Source of the DNA: Ruminococcaceae bacterium UBA7075
GTDB lineage: Bacteria > Bacillota > Clostridia > Oscillospirales > Acutalibacteraceae
NCBI GenBank assembly: GCA_002493635.1
Contig: DKZL01000022.1
Coordinates: 1-64,000, forward strand
Reading direction: 5' to 3'
DNA length: 64,000 nucleotides
The notes below the pieces were generated by a model, which did not search any database, was not told the DNA's origin, and saw nothing but the letters and a program-made list of their open reading frames with translations. Positions 1 to 8,884 of the stretch are shown here, one piece after another. How positions within the stretch are numbered: the stretch's first letter is position 1; each line of letters opens with the position of its first letter. A program made the position numbers and the translations under genes.

Positions 1-155
1 CGGATAATATACTCCTCCGAGCACCTTGTCCGCCCCTACAGAAGTGCATATTAATTAAAAATTTAATTTATGCAGCTCAAACTCCGAGATACCGAGACTG
101 ATATTAAATCCGACCTTTATAACGGGTAATGCGACCACCGTCGCTAAACTATAAT
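1..155. other. Spacer downstream of clpC, with small inverted repeats
   Basis: No coding sequence seen. On the minus strand (downstream of clpC) there is a compact hairpin GCGAC-N4-GTCGC at 131-144 and an AT-rich inverted repeat TGCATA...TATGCA at 45-74. Neither is followed by a convincing U-run, so I do not call a terminator. Bases 1-40, read on the minus strand, begin TGTAGGGGCGGA and recall the ends of the GTAGGG-type elements at 16700 and 56635, but the element would be cut by the window edge, so this is a weak resemblance only. Confidence 0.3.
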
Positions 156-2618
156 TTACTTTGTTTCAAACACAAATTCGTTATCGCTATAGTCGCAGAC
201 AACCTCGCTATTTTCGGTCACTTTGCCCTCGAGCATCTGCTCAGACAGCTTATCTTCAATCTTCGTCTGAATTGCTCGTCTTAAAGGTCTTGCACCGTAA
301 TTTTCATCAAAGCCTGCGTCTGCAATAGCCGACACAGCCTCGTCTGTAAAGCTGATTTTTATATCCATATCGGCAAGTCTTTGCTCGACTGTTTCAAGCA
401 TTTTGCGTGCAATCTGCTTAATCTCATCTTTACTGAGCTTATTGAATACGATAATGTCGTCAACACGGTTCAAAAATTCGGGTCTGAACACATTTTTCAA
501 TTCTGAGAGTACAAGCTCTCTTACATCATTTTCTTTTCCGTCGGGGTTTTCATCTGTCTTGAATCCGAGTGAATTTTTCTGCTGTGCGTCAGTAATAAGT
601 CTTGCTCCGACATTTGATGTCATTATAATTACTGTATTCTTGAAGTCAACTGTTCTGCCCTGAGAATCAGTCAATCTGCCGTCATCAAGAATTTGAAGAA
701 GCATATTGAAAACATCTGGATGAGCCTTTTCAATCTCATCAAACAGCACTACAGAATACGGCTTTCTTCTGACTTTTTCTGTCAGCTGTCCGCCCTCCTC
801 AAATCCTACATATCCCGGAGGTGAGCCGATAAGCTTTGACACTGTGTGCTTCTCCATATATTCACTCATATCAAGGCGAAGCATTGCGCTTTCGTCACCG
901 AACATCGTCTGAGCAAGTGCCTTGCAAAGCTCTGTTTTACCTACGCCTGTCGGGCCAAGAAATATAAACGAGCCTACAGGACGTTTCGGGTCTTTCAGTC
1001 CTACTCTGCCTCTTCTGATTGCCCTCGCAATAGCCGATACAGCCTCCTCCTGACCAATTACCCTGCTGTGCAGTTCTTCTTCCATATTGAGCAATCGTTC
1101 GCTCTCTTCTTTTGTGAGCTGAACAACAGGAATTCCTGTCCAGTCGGAAACAATCTTTGCAATATCTTCAGATGTAACCTCGCCGCAGTTGCTCTTCTGC
1201 TTATCCTGCCAATCTTTCTTTGCAGTATCAAGTTCCATCTGAATCTTCTTTTGCTCATCACGAATTTTTGCGGCACGCTCAAAGTCCTGCTCATTAACAG
1301 CACTCGCTTTTTCTTTTTCAAGTTTTTCTATCTCATCCTCAAGATTTTTTACATCGGGAGGAGAAGTAAGAGATGCAAGTCTTACCTTTGACGCACCCTC
1401 GTCTATAAGGTCAATCGCCTTGTCAGGCAGATATCTGTCCGCAATGTATCTTGACGACAGCGTAACAGCCGTCTCAATTGCATCATCTGTAATTTTAACC
1501 TTGTGGTGTGCCTCATAGCTGTCACGCAAACCCTTTAGAATTTCAACGGCTTGTTCAGGTGTTGGTTCTCCAACTGTTACAGGCTGAAAACGGCGTTCAA
1601 GCGCTGCGTCCTTTTCAATATATTTTCTATATTCGTTCAGCGTTGTTGCACCGATAACCTGAAAATCACCTCTTGCAAGCGACGGTTTAAGAATATTGGC
1701 AGCGTCTGCACTGCCCTCGGCTGCACCTGCACCCACAATTGTATGAAGTTCATCTATAAAAAGGATAGTATCCTTTGACTTTTTAACCTCGTCAATCGCA
1801 CTCTTGATGCGCTCTTCAAAGTCACCTCTATACTTTGCGCCTGCAATCATACCCGTAAGGTCAAGACTTACAACCTTTTTATCTTTTAAAATTTCGGGCA
1901 CTTCTCCGTGCGCAATAGCCAAAGCCAAGCCCTCGGCAACAGCGGTTTTACCAACACCCGGTTCACCGATCAATACAGGATTATTTTTTGTGCGGCGTGA
2001 AAGTATCTGAATAACACGCTCGATTTCCTTTTCTCTGCCGATAACAGGGTCAATCTCTCCCGACTTTGCCGCCTTTGTCAAATCTCTGCCGAATTTTTCA
2101 AGTGCCGAGCCGCCTTTTGAACCGCCCTCAGCACCACCAAAGTTCTGTTCGCCCGAAGCGAACTGACCTTCGCCATTCGTATTCTGAATACTCTTTGAAA
2201 TTGCCTGCGCAACAGTATTTTCACTTACACCCATTTCACGCAGAAAAGCAACTGCATAGCTGTCATTCTCACTGATAATTGCAAGCAGCAAATGCTCTGT
2301 TCCTACATAGCTGTTACCCAATCTTGATGAAACAAGCATTGCGGATCTCAGCACTCTTTTTGTTCTGGGGGTAAAATCGTCGGGTGTCAGCCTTGTTTCG
2401 GTATTATTGTTGTTGTCTTCACTGATTCTCTGCTTAAGTGCATCCTCTGTAACACCGCATTCACTGAGTGCAGCAGCGGCAACACCCGAGCCCTCATGAA
2501 GCAACCCCAATAGTATATGCTCTGTTCCTACATAGCTGCAACCCATTTTTTCCGCACTTTCAAGTGCAAGATTTAATGCTTTATTTGCTTTTTGTGTAAA
2601 ACCTCTGAATTCATACAT
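156..2618 (-). CDS. clpC: ATP-dependent Clp protease ATP-binding subunit ClpC
   Basis: AAA+ unfoldase that feeds proteins to ClpP; in Firmicutes it works with the McsA/McsB adaptor-kinase pair. The protein has two N-terminal Clp-N repeats (about residues 1-145), a first AAA module with Walker A GEPGVGKT near residue 216, a coiled middle domain containing a UVR-like stretch (FERAAKIRDEQKK), and a second AAA module with GPTGVGKT near 553. The length of 820 residues is normal. I place the start at 2618, because GGAGG at 2626-2630 is 7 nt upstream of that ATG and only 1 nt from the in-frame ATG at 2624. It is the last gene of the ctsR operon; the mcsB spacer is about 59 nt. Confidence 0.97.
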   Translation of the reverse strand: MYEFRGFTQKANKALNLALESAEKMGCSYVGTEHILLGLLHEGSGVAAAALSECGVTEDALKQRISEDNNNNTETRLTPDDFTPRTKRVLRSAMLVSSRLGNSYVGTEHLLLAIISENDSYAVAFLREMGVSENTVAQAISKSIQNTNGEGQFASGEQNFGGAEGGSKGGSALEKFGRDLTKAAKSGEIDPVIGREKEIERVIQILSRRTKNNPVLIGEPGVGKTAVAEGLALAIAHGEVPEILKDKKVVSLDLTGMIAGAKYRGDFEERIKSAIDEVKKSKDTILFIDELHTIVGAGAAEGSADAANILKPSLARGDFQVIGATTLNEYRKYIEKDAALERRFQPVTVGEPTPEQAVEILKGLRDSYEAHHKVKITDDAIETAVTLSSRYIADRYLPDKAIDLIDEGASKVRLASLTSPPDVKNLEDEIEKLEKEKASAVNEQDFERAAKIRDEQKKIQMELDTAKKDWQDKQKSNCGEVTSEDIAKIVSDWTGIPVVQLTKEESERLLNMEEELHSRVIGQEEAVSAIARAIRRGRVGLKDPKRPVGSFIFLGPTGVGKTELCKALAQTMFGDESAMLRLDMSEYMEKHTVSKLIGSPPGYVGFEEGGQLTEKVRRKPYSVVLFDEIEKAHPDVFNMLLQILDDGRLTDSQGRTVDFKNTVIIMTSNVGARLITDAQQKNSLGFKTDENPDGKENDVRELVLSELKNVFRPEFLNRVDDIIVFNKLSKDEIKQIARKMLETVEQRLADMDIKISFTDEAVSAIADAGFDENYGARPLRRAIQTKIEDKLSEQMLEGKVTENSEVVCDYSDNEFVFETK

Positions 2619-2677
2619 ATACATACCTCCTTCTGTTTTTTAGCCTGATTTACAAGTTTTATATAGCGGGCTAAAAA

Positions 2678-3664
2678 TTAAAGCTCTGCCTTAATCATAT
2701 TGGCTCTTTCAATGTCACGCTCATTTGCATTCAGATTTTTTCCGCTTTTAACCGTGAGCGTGGCAGGCTCAACCGCAACCATAAGTCCGTCGATTGTGTC
2801 GGTTGAAATATTTTCAATCTGCCCTGATTCAATGCCGGTTCTTACATTTGACAAAAGCCTTAACGCTTCGTCGTGACTTATAACAAGCGCAGATTTCAGT
2901 ATGCCTAAACTACGGCTTATTGTGTCCTGAATTTCAATTCTCGAACAAAGGCGTTCTCTTGCCTGTTCTTCCTGAGTTACAAGTTGCTGAGTAATGCTCT
3001 TAAGATTTTCAATAGCCGCTTTTTCTGAAATGCCGAGTGTAACCTGATTTGAAAGCTGATAAAGCGCACCCTTTGGCTCTGTGCCCTCGCCGTGAGCACC
3101 TCTGATTGTAAGTCCGAGCTTTGAAAGGTTATCTGCAATTCTGCCTATCGCACGGCTCTTTTCAAGTGCCGGCAGATGAAGCATAACCGATGCTCTCATA
3201 CCCGTGCCGAGGTTTGTCGGGCACTGCGTTAAGTAACCTAATTTGCTGTCAAACGCAAATTCCAGATTTTCATCAAGCAAGGTATCAAGTTTGTCGGCTG
3301 TGTCATATGCATCTTCAAGCGACAAGCCTTTTTTGATAACCTGCAAGCGGATATGGTCTTCCTCGTTAATCATAATGCTCAGACTTTCGTCATTGCTCAA
3401 AAGCAAGCCTCTGCCGTCTGTATTGCTTATAAATTCCGGACTGACAAGCCTTTTTTCTACAAGCGATACACCCTGCTGAGGTGTAAGCTCGCTCATTTTT
3501 ATGAATGAAAACTCCTGTGCAATCGGACTGTTGCTGTCCTTAAGTGCCGACTTTACCTTTTCAATTACCTTTTCCCTGCCCTGCTCGTTCAGTCTGCAAG
3601 GAAACGGAAATTCTTTAAGATTTCGTGCTAGTCGCACTCTTGTTGAAATTACTACGCTGCTCAT
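2678..3664 (-). CDS. mcsB: Protein arginine kinase McsB
   Basis: Phosphagen-kinase-fold enzyme that phosphorylates arginine residues, marking proteins for ClpCP. Family motifs are visible: STRVRLARNL near the N-terminus, the nucleotide/guanidino signature CPTNLGTGMRASVM around residue 155-170, and RGAHGEGTEP. The 328-residue length is close to the usual ~350. The ATG lies 2 nt after the mcsA stop, with GGAGGG inside the mcsA 3' end as its ribosome site, so the two are translationally coupled. Assignment is from motif recognition plus operon context (ctsR-mcsA-mcsB-clpC), which is highly characteristic. Confidence 0.96.
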   Translation of the reverse strand: MSSVVISTRVRLARNLKEFPFPCRLNEQGREKVIEKVKSALKDSNSPIAQEFSFIKMSELTPQQGVSLVEKRLVSPEFISNTDGRGLLLSNDESLSIMINEEDHIRLQVIKKGLSLEDAYDTADKLDTLLDENLEFAFDSKLGYLTQCPTNLGTGMRASVMLHLPALEKSRAIGRIADNLSKLGLTIRGAHGEGTEPKGALYQLSNQVTLGISEKAAIENLKSITQQLVTQEEQARERLCSRIEIQDTISRSLGILKSALVISHDEALRLLSNVRTGIESGQIENISTDTIDGLMVAVEPATLTVKSGKNLNANERDIERANMIKAEL

Positions 3665-3666
3665 TA

Positions 3667-4170
3667 TTAACCCTCCATTTCCTTGATTTTATCTCTCAGC
3701 TCTGCTGCGTGCTCAAAATTCTGCTCTTTAATTGCCGCATCAAGCTCTGCTTTAAGCCTTTTAATCTTTTGTTCCTTAGTTTCTTCCTGCGGCTTTGAAC
3801 TCTGTCTGTCGGCTTTTCCGCTGTTCTTTCCGCAGTGAGCCGTGTTTCCGTGTATTCTTCTGATTGACGGCAAAAGCTGCTCTCCGAAAATATTGTAGCA
3901 GTTTGCACATCCAACGTGTCCTGATTTTGCAATGTCCGAATAACTGCTGCCGCAAAACTCACATCTTGTAGCCTGTGTTCTTGCAGGAAGAACATTGCCG
4001 AAAAAGCTGCCTAAAAAGTTTGAAAACTCGTTTTCAAAATCTCCGAAAACATTTGTATAACCCATTTGCTTTGCACATTCACTGCAAAGGTCGTATTCTT
4101 TAAATTCACCGTTTACTATGGTTTTGATATGTGTGTTTGCATTGTTTGAACCACATTTCTGACATTTCAT
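3667..4170 (-). CDS. mcsA: McsA, zinc-binding activator of McsB
   Basis: Small zinc-finger protein that activates McsB and modulates CtsR. Visible are two pairs of CxxC motifs, CQKCG/CSECA at residues 3-33 and CEFCG/CANCY around residues 69-91, followed by a charged region and a C-terminal UVR motif (AELDAAIKEQNFEHAAELRD) of the kind seen in UvrB/UvrC. At 167 residues it has normal length. It sits between ctsR (16 nt upstream) and mcsB (2 nt downstream), as in Bacillus and other Firmicutes. Confidence 0.94.
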   Translation of the reverse strand: MKCQKCGSNNANTHIKTIVNGEFKEYDLCSECAKQMGYTNVFGDFENEFSNFLGSFFGNVLPARTQATRCEFCGSSYSDIAKSGHVGCANCYNIFGEQLLPSIRRIHGNTAHCGKNSGKADRQSSKPQEETKEQKIKRLKAELDAAIKEQNFEHAAELRDKIKEMEG

Positions 4171-4186
4171 AAAACAATTCCTCCTA

Positions 4187-4639
4187 TCAACTATTAAGTG
4201 CTAAAAGCATATTCTTAAATAAATCTGCCCTGACAACATCACGCCTGTCCTGCTCAATATGTGTAAGCGTTCTGTCTGAAAGCGCTGACGCAATTATTTT
4301 TGCAGGCAAAACATCAATCAACCCTCTTCCAAGCATATTGTTGAGCATTGCCTCGGCAGTTGCTTTATCAAGGTTATTGCCAACTGAATTAATTATATGC
4401 ATAACGGCTGTGCCCTTATCCATATTTACACGGCTTATGCGGATATATCCGCCGCCGCCACGACGGCTTTCGACAATATAACCCTGTTCGGGTGTAAAGC
4501 GTGAAGTGATAACATAATTTATCTGACTCGGCACACAACCTAAGTTACCTGCAAGTTCATTACGCTGAATTTCCGCACTGCCATTCTGCTGTTCAAGAAT
4601 TTCCAGAATGTATTGTGCTACTAAATCGCTCATTCTCAT
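4187..4639 (-). CDS. ctsR: Heat-shock repressor CtsR
   Basis: Dimeric winged-helix repressor of clp genes. The N-terminal half carries the helix-turn-helix (GNLGCVPSQINYVITSRF) and the beta-wing with a tetraglycine loop, RRGGGGYIRI, which in Bacillus-type CtsR acts as the intrinsic heat sensor. The C-terminal half (residues ~80-150) matches the dimerisation/McsA-B contact domain in length. GAGG lies 7 nt before the ATG at 4639. CtsR boxes overlapping its own promoter at 4707-4739 imply autorepression. Confidence 0.95.
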   Translation of the reverse strand: MRMSDLVAQYILEILEQQNGSAEIQRNELAGNLGCVPSQINYVITSRFTPEQGYIVESRRGGGGYIRISRVNMDKGTAVMHIINSVGNNLDKATAEAMLNNMLGRGLIDVLPAKIIASALSDRTLTHIEQDRRDVVRADLFKNMLLALNS

Positions 4640-4693
4640 ATTAATTCCTCATTTCCTACGGCTGAAACCTTTTGTTTTTCAACCTTTGATTAT

Positions 4694-4722
4694 ATTATAT
4701 CCACAAGGTCAAAGAAAGTCAA
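4694..4722 (-). promoter_or_regulatory. Promoter of the ctsR operon
   Basis: On the minus strand TTGACT (4722-4717), a 17-nt spacer and TATAAT (4699-4694) form a near-consensus vegetative promoter 55 nt upstream of the ctsR start. The -35 hexamer is embedded in the first CtsR box, so repressor binding would block polymerase directly. Confidence 0.85.
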
Positions 4723-4739
4723 AGTCAATAAAAGTCAAA
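4707..4739. promoter_or_regulatory. Two overlapping CtsR operator boxes
   Basis: The CtsR operator is a direct heptad repeat (A/G)GTCAAA-N3-(A/G)GTCAAA. Here GGTCAAA (4707-4713) plus AGTCAAA (4717-4723) is a perfect box, and AGTCAAT (4723-4729) plus AGTCAAA (4733-4739) is a second box sharing one base with the first. Four heptads in 33 bp cover the -35 region of the ctsR promoter. Confidence 0.9.
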
Positions 4740-4811
4740 TCTTAACACCTATTCTCTGATATTCTCTTGATATCTCGTATTTTCATATAATTTGCTCAAT
4801 TTTAAAATATT

Positions 4812-4828
4812 TTTGACTTTTTCTGACT
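4812..4828 (-). promoter_or_regulatory. Third CtsR-like box, opposite orientation
   Basis: Minus-strand AGTCAGA-AAA-AGTCAAA matches the CtsR consensus except for one base in the first heptad. It lies 57 bp upstream of the asnB -35 element and about 90 bp beyond the ctsR -35, so its role, if any, is unclear. Confidence 0.55.
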
Positions 4829-4885
4829 TTAGCGGTACTCAATTATTATTTAATAGCCGACAGAGCTTATGCGTGAAAAATATAG

Positions 4886-4914
4886 TTGAATTCGGGCAAT
4901 AATTATGATAAAAT
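4886..4914 (+). promoter_or_regulatory. Promoter of asnB
   Basis: TTGAAT (4886-4891), a 17-nt spacer, TAAAAT (4909-4914), 40 nt upstream of the asnB ATG, which is preceded by GAAAGGGG. Confidence 0.7.
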
Positions 4915-4954
4915 ATAAAAGTATAAATGTGCCTTATGAAAGGGGTTTTCGGAA

Positions 4955-7282
4955 ATGTGCGGCATTTGCGGCTTTACCGGACAAATTATTGACCGGGACG
5001 ATGTAATTAAAAATATGACCGAAGTCATCACCCATAGAGGTCCTGACTCCGACGGCTTTTTCAGTGACGATTATATTTCAATGGGCTTCAGACGACTTGC
5101 AATTATTGACCTTGATTCAGGCCGCCAGCCTATTTATAACGAGGATAAAACTCTTGTACTCACCTTTAACGGCGAAATATATAACTATAAAGAACTCAAA
5201 AAGGTATTAATTGAAAAGGGACACAAATTTTATACAGACACCGACAGCGAGGTGCTTGTACACGGCTTTGAAGAGTGGCAAGAGGATTTACTGCCAAGGC
5301 TGAGAGGTATGTTCGGTTTTGCAATTTACAACACTCAGGACAAATCAGTGTTTATTGCCCGTGACTTTTTCGGAATCAAGCCGATGCACTATACAAAAAT
5401 CGGCAACGATTTCGTATACGCAAGTGAAATAAAAAGTATTCTTGAACATCCTAAGTTTGTCAAGAAGTTTAATAAAAGAGCACTGGACACCTATCTTTCG
5501 TTCCAGTATGCGGCTCCGCCCGAAACATTTTTTGAGAATGTTTACTGTCTTATGCCCGGTCACTACCTTTGGTATCGTGACGGTGAAATTGAAACTACCC
5601 GCTATTTTGAGCCAAAATTCAATCCCGATGAGGATATGACCGAGGAAGAAGCGGTTGAGAAAATTGAAAAAATCTTTGAAAATTCGGTAAATGCGCACAA
5701 GATTGCCGATGTTGAGGTCGGCTGTTTCCTTTCAAGCGGTGTTGATTCAAGCTATGTTTCAACATATTTTGCAGATCAAAAGACTTTCACCGTAGGCTTT
5801 GACTTTGGCGAAAAGTACAACGAGATAAGCTGGGCTGAAAGATTAAGCAAGGAAATCGGTGTTGAGCATCACACTCACCTTATTTCAAGCGAAGAATTCT
5901 GGGACGCTGTGCCGACTGTACAGTACCATATGGATCAGCCGCTCGCCGACCCTTCCTGCATTGCGCTATACTTTGTATCACGTCTTGCAAGTCAGTATGT
6001 AAAGGTTGTACTGTCAGGCGAAGGTGCTGACGAGCTGTTCGGCGGATACACCTGCTATAATGACCCGAGGGTTTTCAAACTTTATCAGACAATTGTTCCA
6101 CACTGCATACGCAAGGCGATAAGAGCCGTGTGCAAAAAGCTCCCCGATATTAAAGGCAGAGATTACCTTATTCGTGCCTGCGACCCGCTTGAGGATAGAT
6201 ATATCGGCAACGCCTTTATGTATGACCTAAAGGAAAAACGTAACATTCTGAAAGACCCGTCAATTGCAACACGTCCGCAGGATTTTGTCAGAAAATATTA
6301 CTACCGCTGCCGCAAATATGATGATGTCACTAAAATGCAGTATCTTGACATTAATATGTGGATGGTTGGCGATATTCTTCTTAAAGCAGACAGAATGAGT
6401 ATGGCTAACTCGCTTGAACTGCGTGTTCCGTTCCTTGACAAGGAAGTATTCAAGGTTGCATCATCACTTCCTACTTCCCTCCGCTGTAACAAAAGCAACA
6501 CAAAATATGCAATGCGCAAAGCCGCTGTAAAGCATATGCCTGAGGCAACAGCCGAAAAAGAAAAACTCGGCTTTCCTGTTCCTACTCGTGTATGGCTGCG
6601 TGATGAAAAGTATTATAATGTTGTAAAGAAAAAGTTTGAGGGCAAAACTGCTCAGAAATTCTTTAACACTGACGCTCTTGTCGCTTGGCTTGATGAGCAC
6701 TTCAGCGGCAAAGAGGACAACAGCCGCCGTGTATGGACTGTTTATGTATTCCTTGTATGGTATGATATTTACTTTGACGAAGATTCAGATAAGGTTGAAA
6801 AGCCTGTTAATCACCTTGACGAGCTGAAAGCTATTGCCGAAGCAAGAAGAGAAAAACAGATTGACGCACCCGGAAATGTAATTTTAAAAGCAGCAGAAGC
6901 TGTTGATAACAATTACAGTGCACCTGATTTTAAGGATATTCCCTCTGAAAATTCTGACGAAAGCGAGCAATCAGAAGAAGAACAAGCCGATGATGAGAAC
7001 GAGTCTGTAATCATAGAAAACGAAGATGACGGCAAAGAAGAGCCTGCAAAGGAAGAGGCAAAAGAGGAATATGTCAATATTTCAAATCCTGAGGATACAG
7101 AAATTTATGACGCACCAAGAAAGCCCTCAACTCCTCAGGAGCAGCTTCAGATGACCCTTGACGGAATTGAAAAGCGTTCAAAATATCTGGACGAGCCTAA
7201 CGTAATCTCTGACGAAGCTGTTGACAATATTATGAATTCAATCAGCTTTTATGACGATGAGAACAAGGACAATAACAAATAA
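4955..7282 (+). CDS. asnB: Glutamine-hydrolysing asparagine synthase with acidic C-terminal tail
   Basis: Makes asparagine from aspartate, glutamine and ATP. The N-terminal amidotransferase domain begins MCGICGFTG, giving the required Cys2 nucleophile after Met removal, and contains HRGPDSDG. The synthetase domain carries the PP-loop LSSGVDSS near residue 257 and SGEGADELFGGY near 350. The recognisable enzyme ends around residue 610, the normal family length. Residues ~615-775 are an extra tail rich in Glu, Asp, Asn and Lys (for example DESEQSEEEQADDENES) with no fold I recognise. The base composition stays like the core and the frame is unbroken, so this is a real extension. A terminator follows the stop. 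Confidence 0.93.
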   Translation: MCGICGFTGQIIDRDDVIKNMTEVITHRGPDSDGFFSDDYISMGFRRLAIIDLDSGRQPIYNEDKTLVLTFNGEIYNYKELKKVLIEKGHKFYTDTDSEVLVHGFEEWQEDLLPRLRGMFGFAIYNTQDKSVFIARDFFGIKPMHYTKIGNDFVYASEIKSILEHPKFVKKFNKRALDTYLSFQYAAPPETFFENVYCLMPGHYLWYRDGEIETTRYFEPKFNPDEDMTEEEAVEKIEKIFENSVNAHKIADVEVGCFLSSGVDSSYVSTYFADQKTFTVGFDFGEKYNEISWAERLSKEIGVEHHTHLISSEEFWDAVPTVQYHMDQPLADPSCIALYFVSRLASQYVKVVLSGEGADELFGGYTCYNDPRVFKLYQTIVPHCIRKAIRAVCKKLPDIKGRDYLIRACDPLEDRYIGNAFMYDLKEKRNILKDPSIATRPQDFVRKYYYRCRKYDDVTKMQYLDINMWMVGDILLKADRMSMANSLELRVPFLDKEVFKVASSLPTSLRCNKSNTKYAMRKAAVKHMPEATAEKEKLGFPVPTRVWLRDEKYYNVVKKKFEGKTAQKFFNTDALVAWLDEHFSGKEDNSRRVWTVYVFLVWYDIYFDEDSDKVEKPVNHLDELKAIAEARREKQIDAPGNVILKAAEAVDNNYSAPDFKDIPSENSDESEQSEEEQADDENESVIIENEDDGKEEPAKEEAKEEYVNISNPEDTEIYDAPRKPSTPQEQLQMTLDGIEKRSKYLDEPNVISDEAVDNIMNSISFYDDENKDNNK

Positions 7283-7296
7283 AATGTAAAACTTAA

Positions 7297-7328
7297 AAGG
7301 GCAGCGTTACCGTTGCCCTTGAATTTTA
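7297..7328 (+). terminator. Terminator after asnB
   Basis: AAGGGCA (7297-7303), a 10-nt loop, TGCCCTT (7314-7320), then GAATTTTATG. It lies 14 nt after the asnB stop and just before the converging carboxypeptidase gene. Confidence 0.65.
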
Positions 7329-7393
7329 TGAGGTTATTATACTTTATCTGTCCGGAGATTTATATTAGAAGCTATAGAAAAACTTTCTCAGCT

Positions 7394-8287
7394 CTAAACT
7401 ACCACTCCAAGACAAAATATATTTTTCAGGATTTCATACTCGCTTTCAAGGTCAGAAAGCGGCAAAGGATTTTCCCCAAGTCCCATCTCAATGGTTAATG
7501 CAGGCTTTTTGAATCTTTCAATAAACCAATCCTTAAAACCTCCGCCCGTTGCAATTTCTTCAGGAAAACCTATGTTATATCCGCTTGCCTGCGAAAATAC
7601 AGATGCAAGTTTAAAACTCAGAACAGGCGTGTGTTCGCCAAACGAACAGTATATTTCCCGTCCTTGACTATGCAGAGCAACTGCACGCTCAAAGTCTATG
7701 TTGCGGCACAATTTGGTGAGCGCCTTGGTTTCGGGCTCACTTTCGGGGCAGTTTCCGCCGAAGCGTGTAGGCGACGGACATTTTATATTGCGGCTAAGTT
7801 CTTTTTGCTTCAGCTCGCACCAACCTGCGTTAAAATTGTGGTTTATATCAACTCCTCTTGCATTTGCCTGCCACTTATCGGTGTTATCGGACACCTTTTC
7901 AACAAGCGGCTTGTATTTAAGCGCCGCATCACTTCCGTGAAGTGCAATTTCAACGCCGTCCGGATTAACGCAGGGAACTACTGTAAGTCCTCGTATTCTG
8001 AGAAAATCAGAAACCCTGTATTCACCGACTGCATTCTCATCCTGCATTGACCTTGCACAATCATCAAGAAATTTCAAGAGCGCTAATATTGTCAGATACT
8101 CCGAGCCGTGAAAACCTCCGCAGTACAGCACACGACTTTTTGTGCTTCCTATGTGCAGCACATCTATACACCTGCCGCACACACTTTCGCCTGCATAGCT
8201 GTGCTTTATAAACGGATAATGACGGCAAAGATCTGATATTATTTCATTGCGTGTTTTATAGTCCGGCAAGACATTATAATTAATCAT
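7394..8287 (-). CDS. M14-family zinc carboxypeptidase
   Basis: Cytoplasmic-looking metallopeptidase of the carboxypeptidase A/gamma-D-glutamyl-diamino acid peptidase type; no signal peptide is apparent. Family landmarks run in order: HGSE (residues ~60-63; zinc His and Glu of the HxxE motif), NPDG, NARGVDINHNF, HSQGREIY (third zinc His) and TIEMG (the catalytic Glu). The length, 297 residues, fits a single catalytic domain with no LysM or wall-binding module. A muropeptide-type substrate is a guess from the family. It converges with asnB and diverges from the NUDIX gene. Confidence 0.85.
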   Translation of the reverse strand: MINYNVLPDYKTRNEIISDLCRHYPFIKHSYAGESVCGRCIDVLHIGSTKSRVLYCGGFHGSEYLTILALLKFLDDCARSMQDENAVGEYRVSDFLRIRGLTVVPCVNPDGVEIALHGSDAALKYKPLVEKVSDNTDKWQANARGVDINHNFNAGWCELKQKELSRNIKCPSPTRFGGNCPESEPETKALTKLCRNIDFERAVALHSQGREIYCSFGEHTPVLSFKLASVFSQASGYNIGFPEEIATGGGFKDWFIERFKKPALTIEMGLGENPLPLSDLESEYEILKNIFCLGVVV

Positions 8288-8323
8288 TTATTAATATCCT
8301 TTCTTTTTATGAGGTGTAAATTT

Positions 8324-8869
8324 ATGGAACTAACCGAAAAAACTCTTTCAAGCAACACCGTATTTGACGGACGAATTTTGCATATCACCGTTGACGACAT
8401 AGAACTTCCTGACGGCAAAAAATCAAAGCGTGAGGTTGTAAATCACCCCGGAGGAGTAGTAATTGCCGCCCTTGACAGTGAAAACAATCTGCTTTTTGTA
8501 AGGCAGTTCAGATACCCTTACAGGGAGGTTGTTCTGGAATTACCTGCCGGCAAGCTTGAGAAAGGCTCAACTCCCCTTGAAAACGGCAAGCGTGAATTGC
8601 TTGAGGAAACAGGCGCCGTCGGCTACTCATATATATCGCTCGGTCAGGTGTATCCGTCCCCCGGGTACACCAATGAAATCATCCATATGTACGCCTGCAA
8701 AATTCAAAATATCGGCGACAGCCGTCCTGATGAGGGGGAATTTGTAAATCTTGAAAAAATTCCGCTTAAAAAGGCGGTCGAGATGGTACTAAACAATCAG
8801 ATTCCCGATGCAAAAACACAAATAGCCGTTTTAAAAACAGCAATGCTGCTTGAAAGCGGTAAGATTTGA
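8324..8869 (+). CDS. NUDIX hydrolase, ADP-ribose pyrophosphatase type
   Basis: Hydrolyses nucleoside diphosphate derivatives, probably ADP-ribose to AMP plus ribose 5-phosphate. The Nudix box is complete: G(K)LEKGSTPLENG-KRELLEETGAVG (residues ~78-100), with the metal-binding REllEE core. The upstream GGVVIAAL and VRQFRYP strands are typical of the ADP-ribose pyrophosphatase branch. I use the ATG at 8324, because GAGGTG at 8311-8316 sits 7 nt upstream; the ATG at 8309 overlaps that site. The resulting length is 181 residues. ribF follows after 15 nt and is probably co-transcribed. Confidence 0.9.
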   Translation: MELTEKTLSSNTVFDGRILHITVDDIELPDGKKSKREVVNHPGGVVIAALDSENNLLFVRQFRYPYREVVLELPAGKLEKGSTPLENGKRELLEETGAVGYSYISLGQVYPSPGYTNEIIHMYACKIQNIGDSRPDEGEFVNLEKIPLKKAVEMVLNNQIPDAKTQIAVLKTAMLLESGKI

Positions 8870-8884
8870 GGTACAGATATATTT

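Noticed and set aside
846..1391. 181-codon plus-strand open frame inside clpC
   Set aside because: Lies antisense to a fully conserved AAA+ gene, has no ribosome site and encodes Cys/Phe-rich sequence unlike any protein family; a mirror of codon bias.
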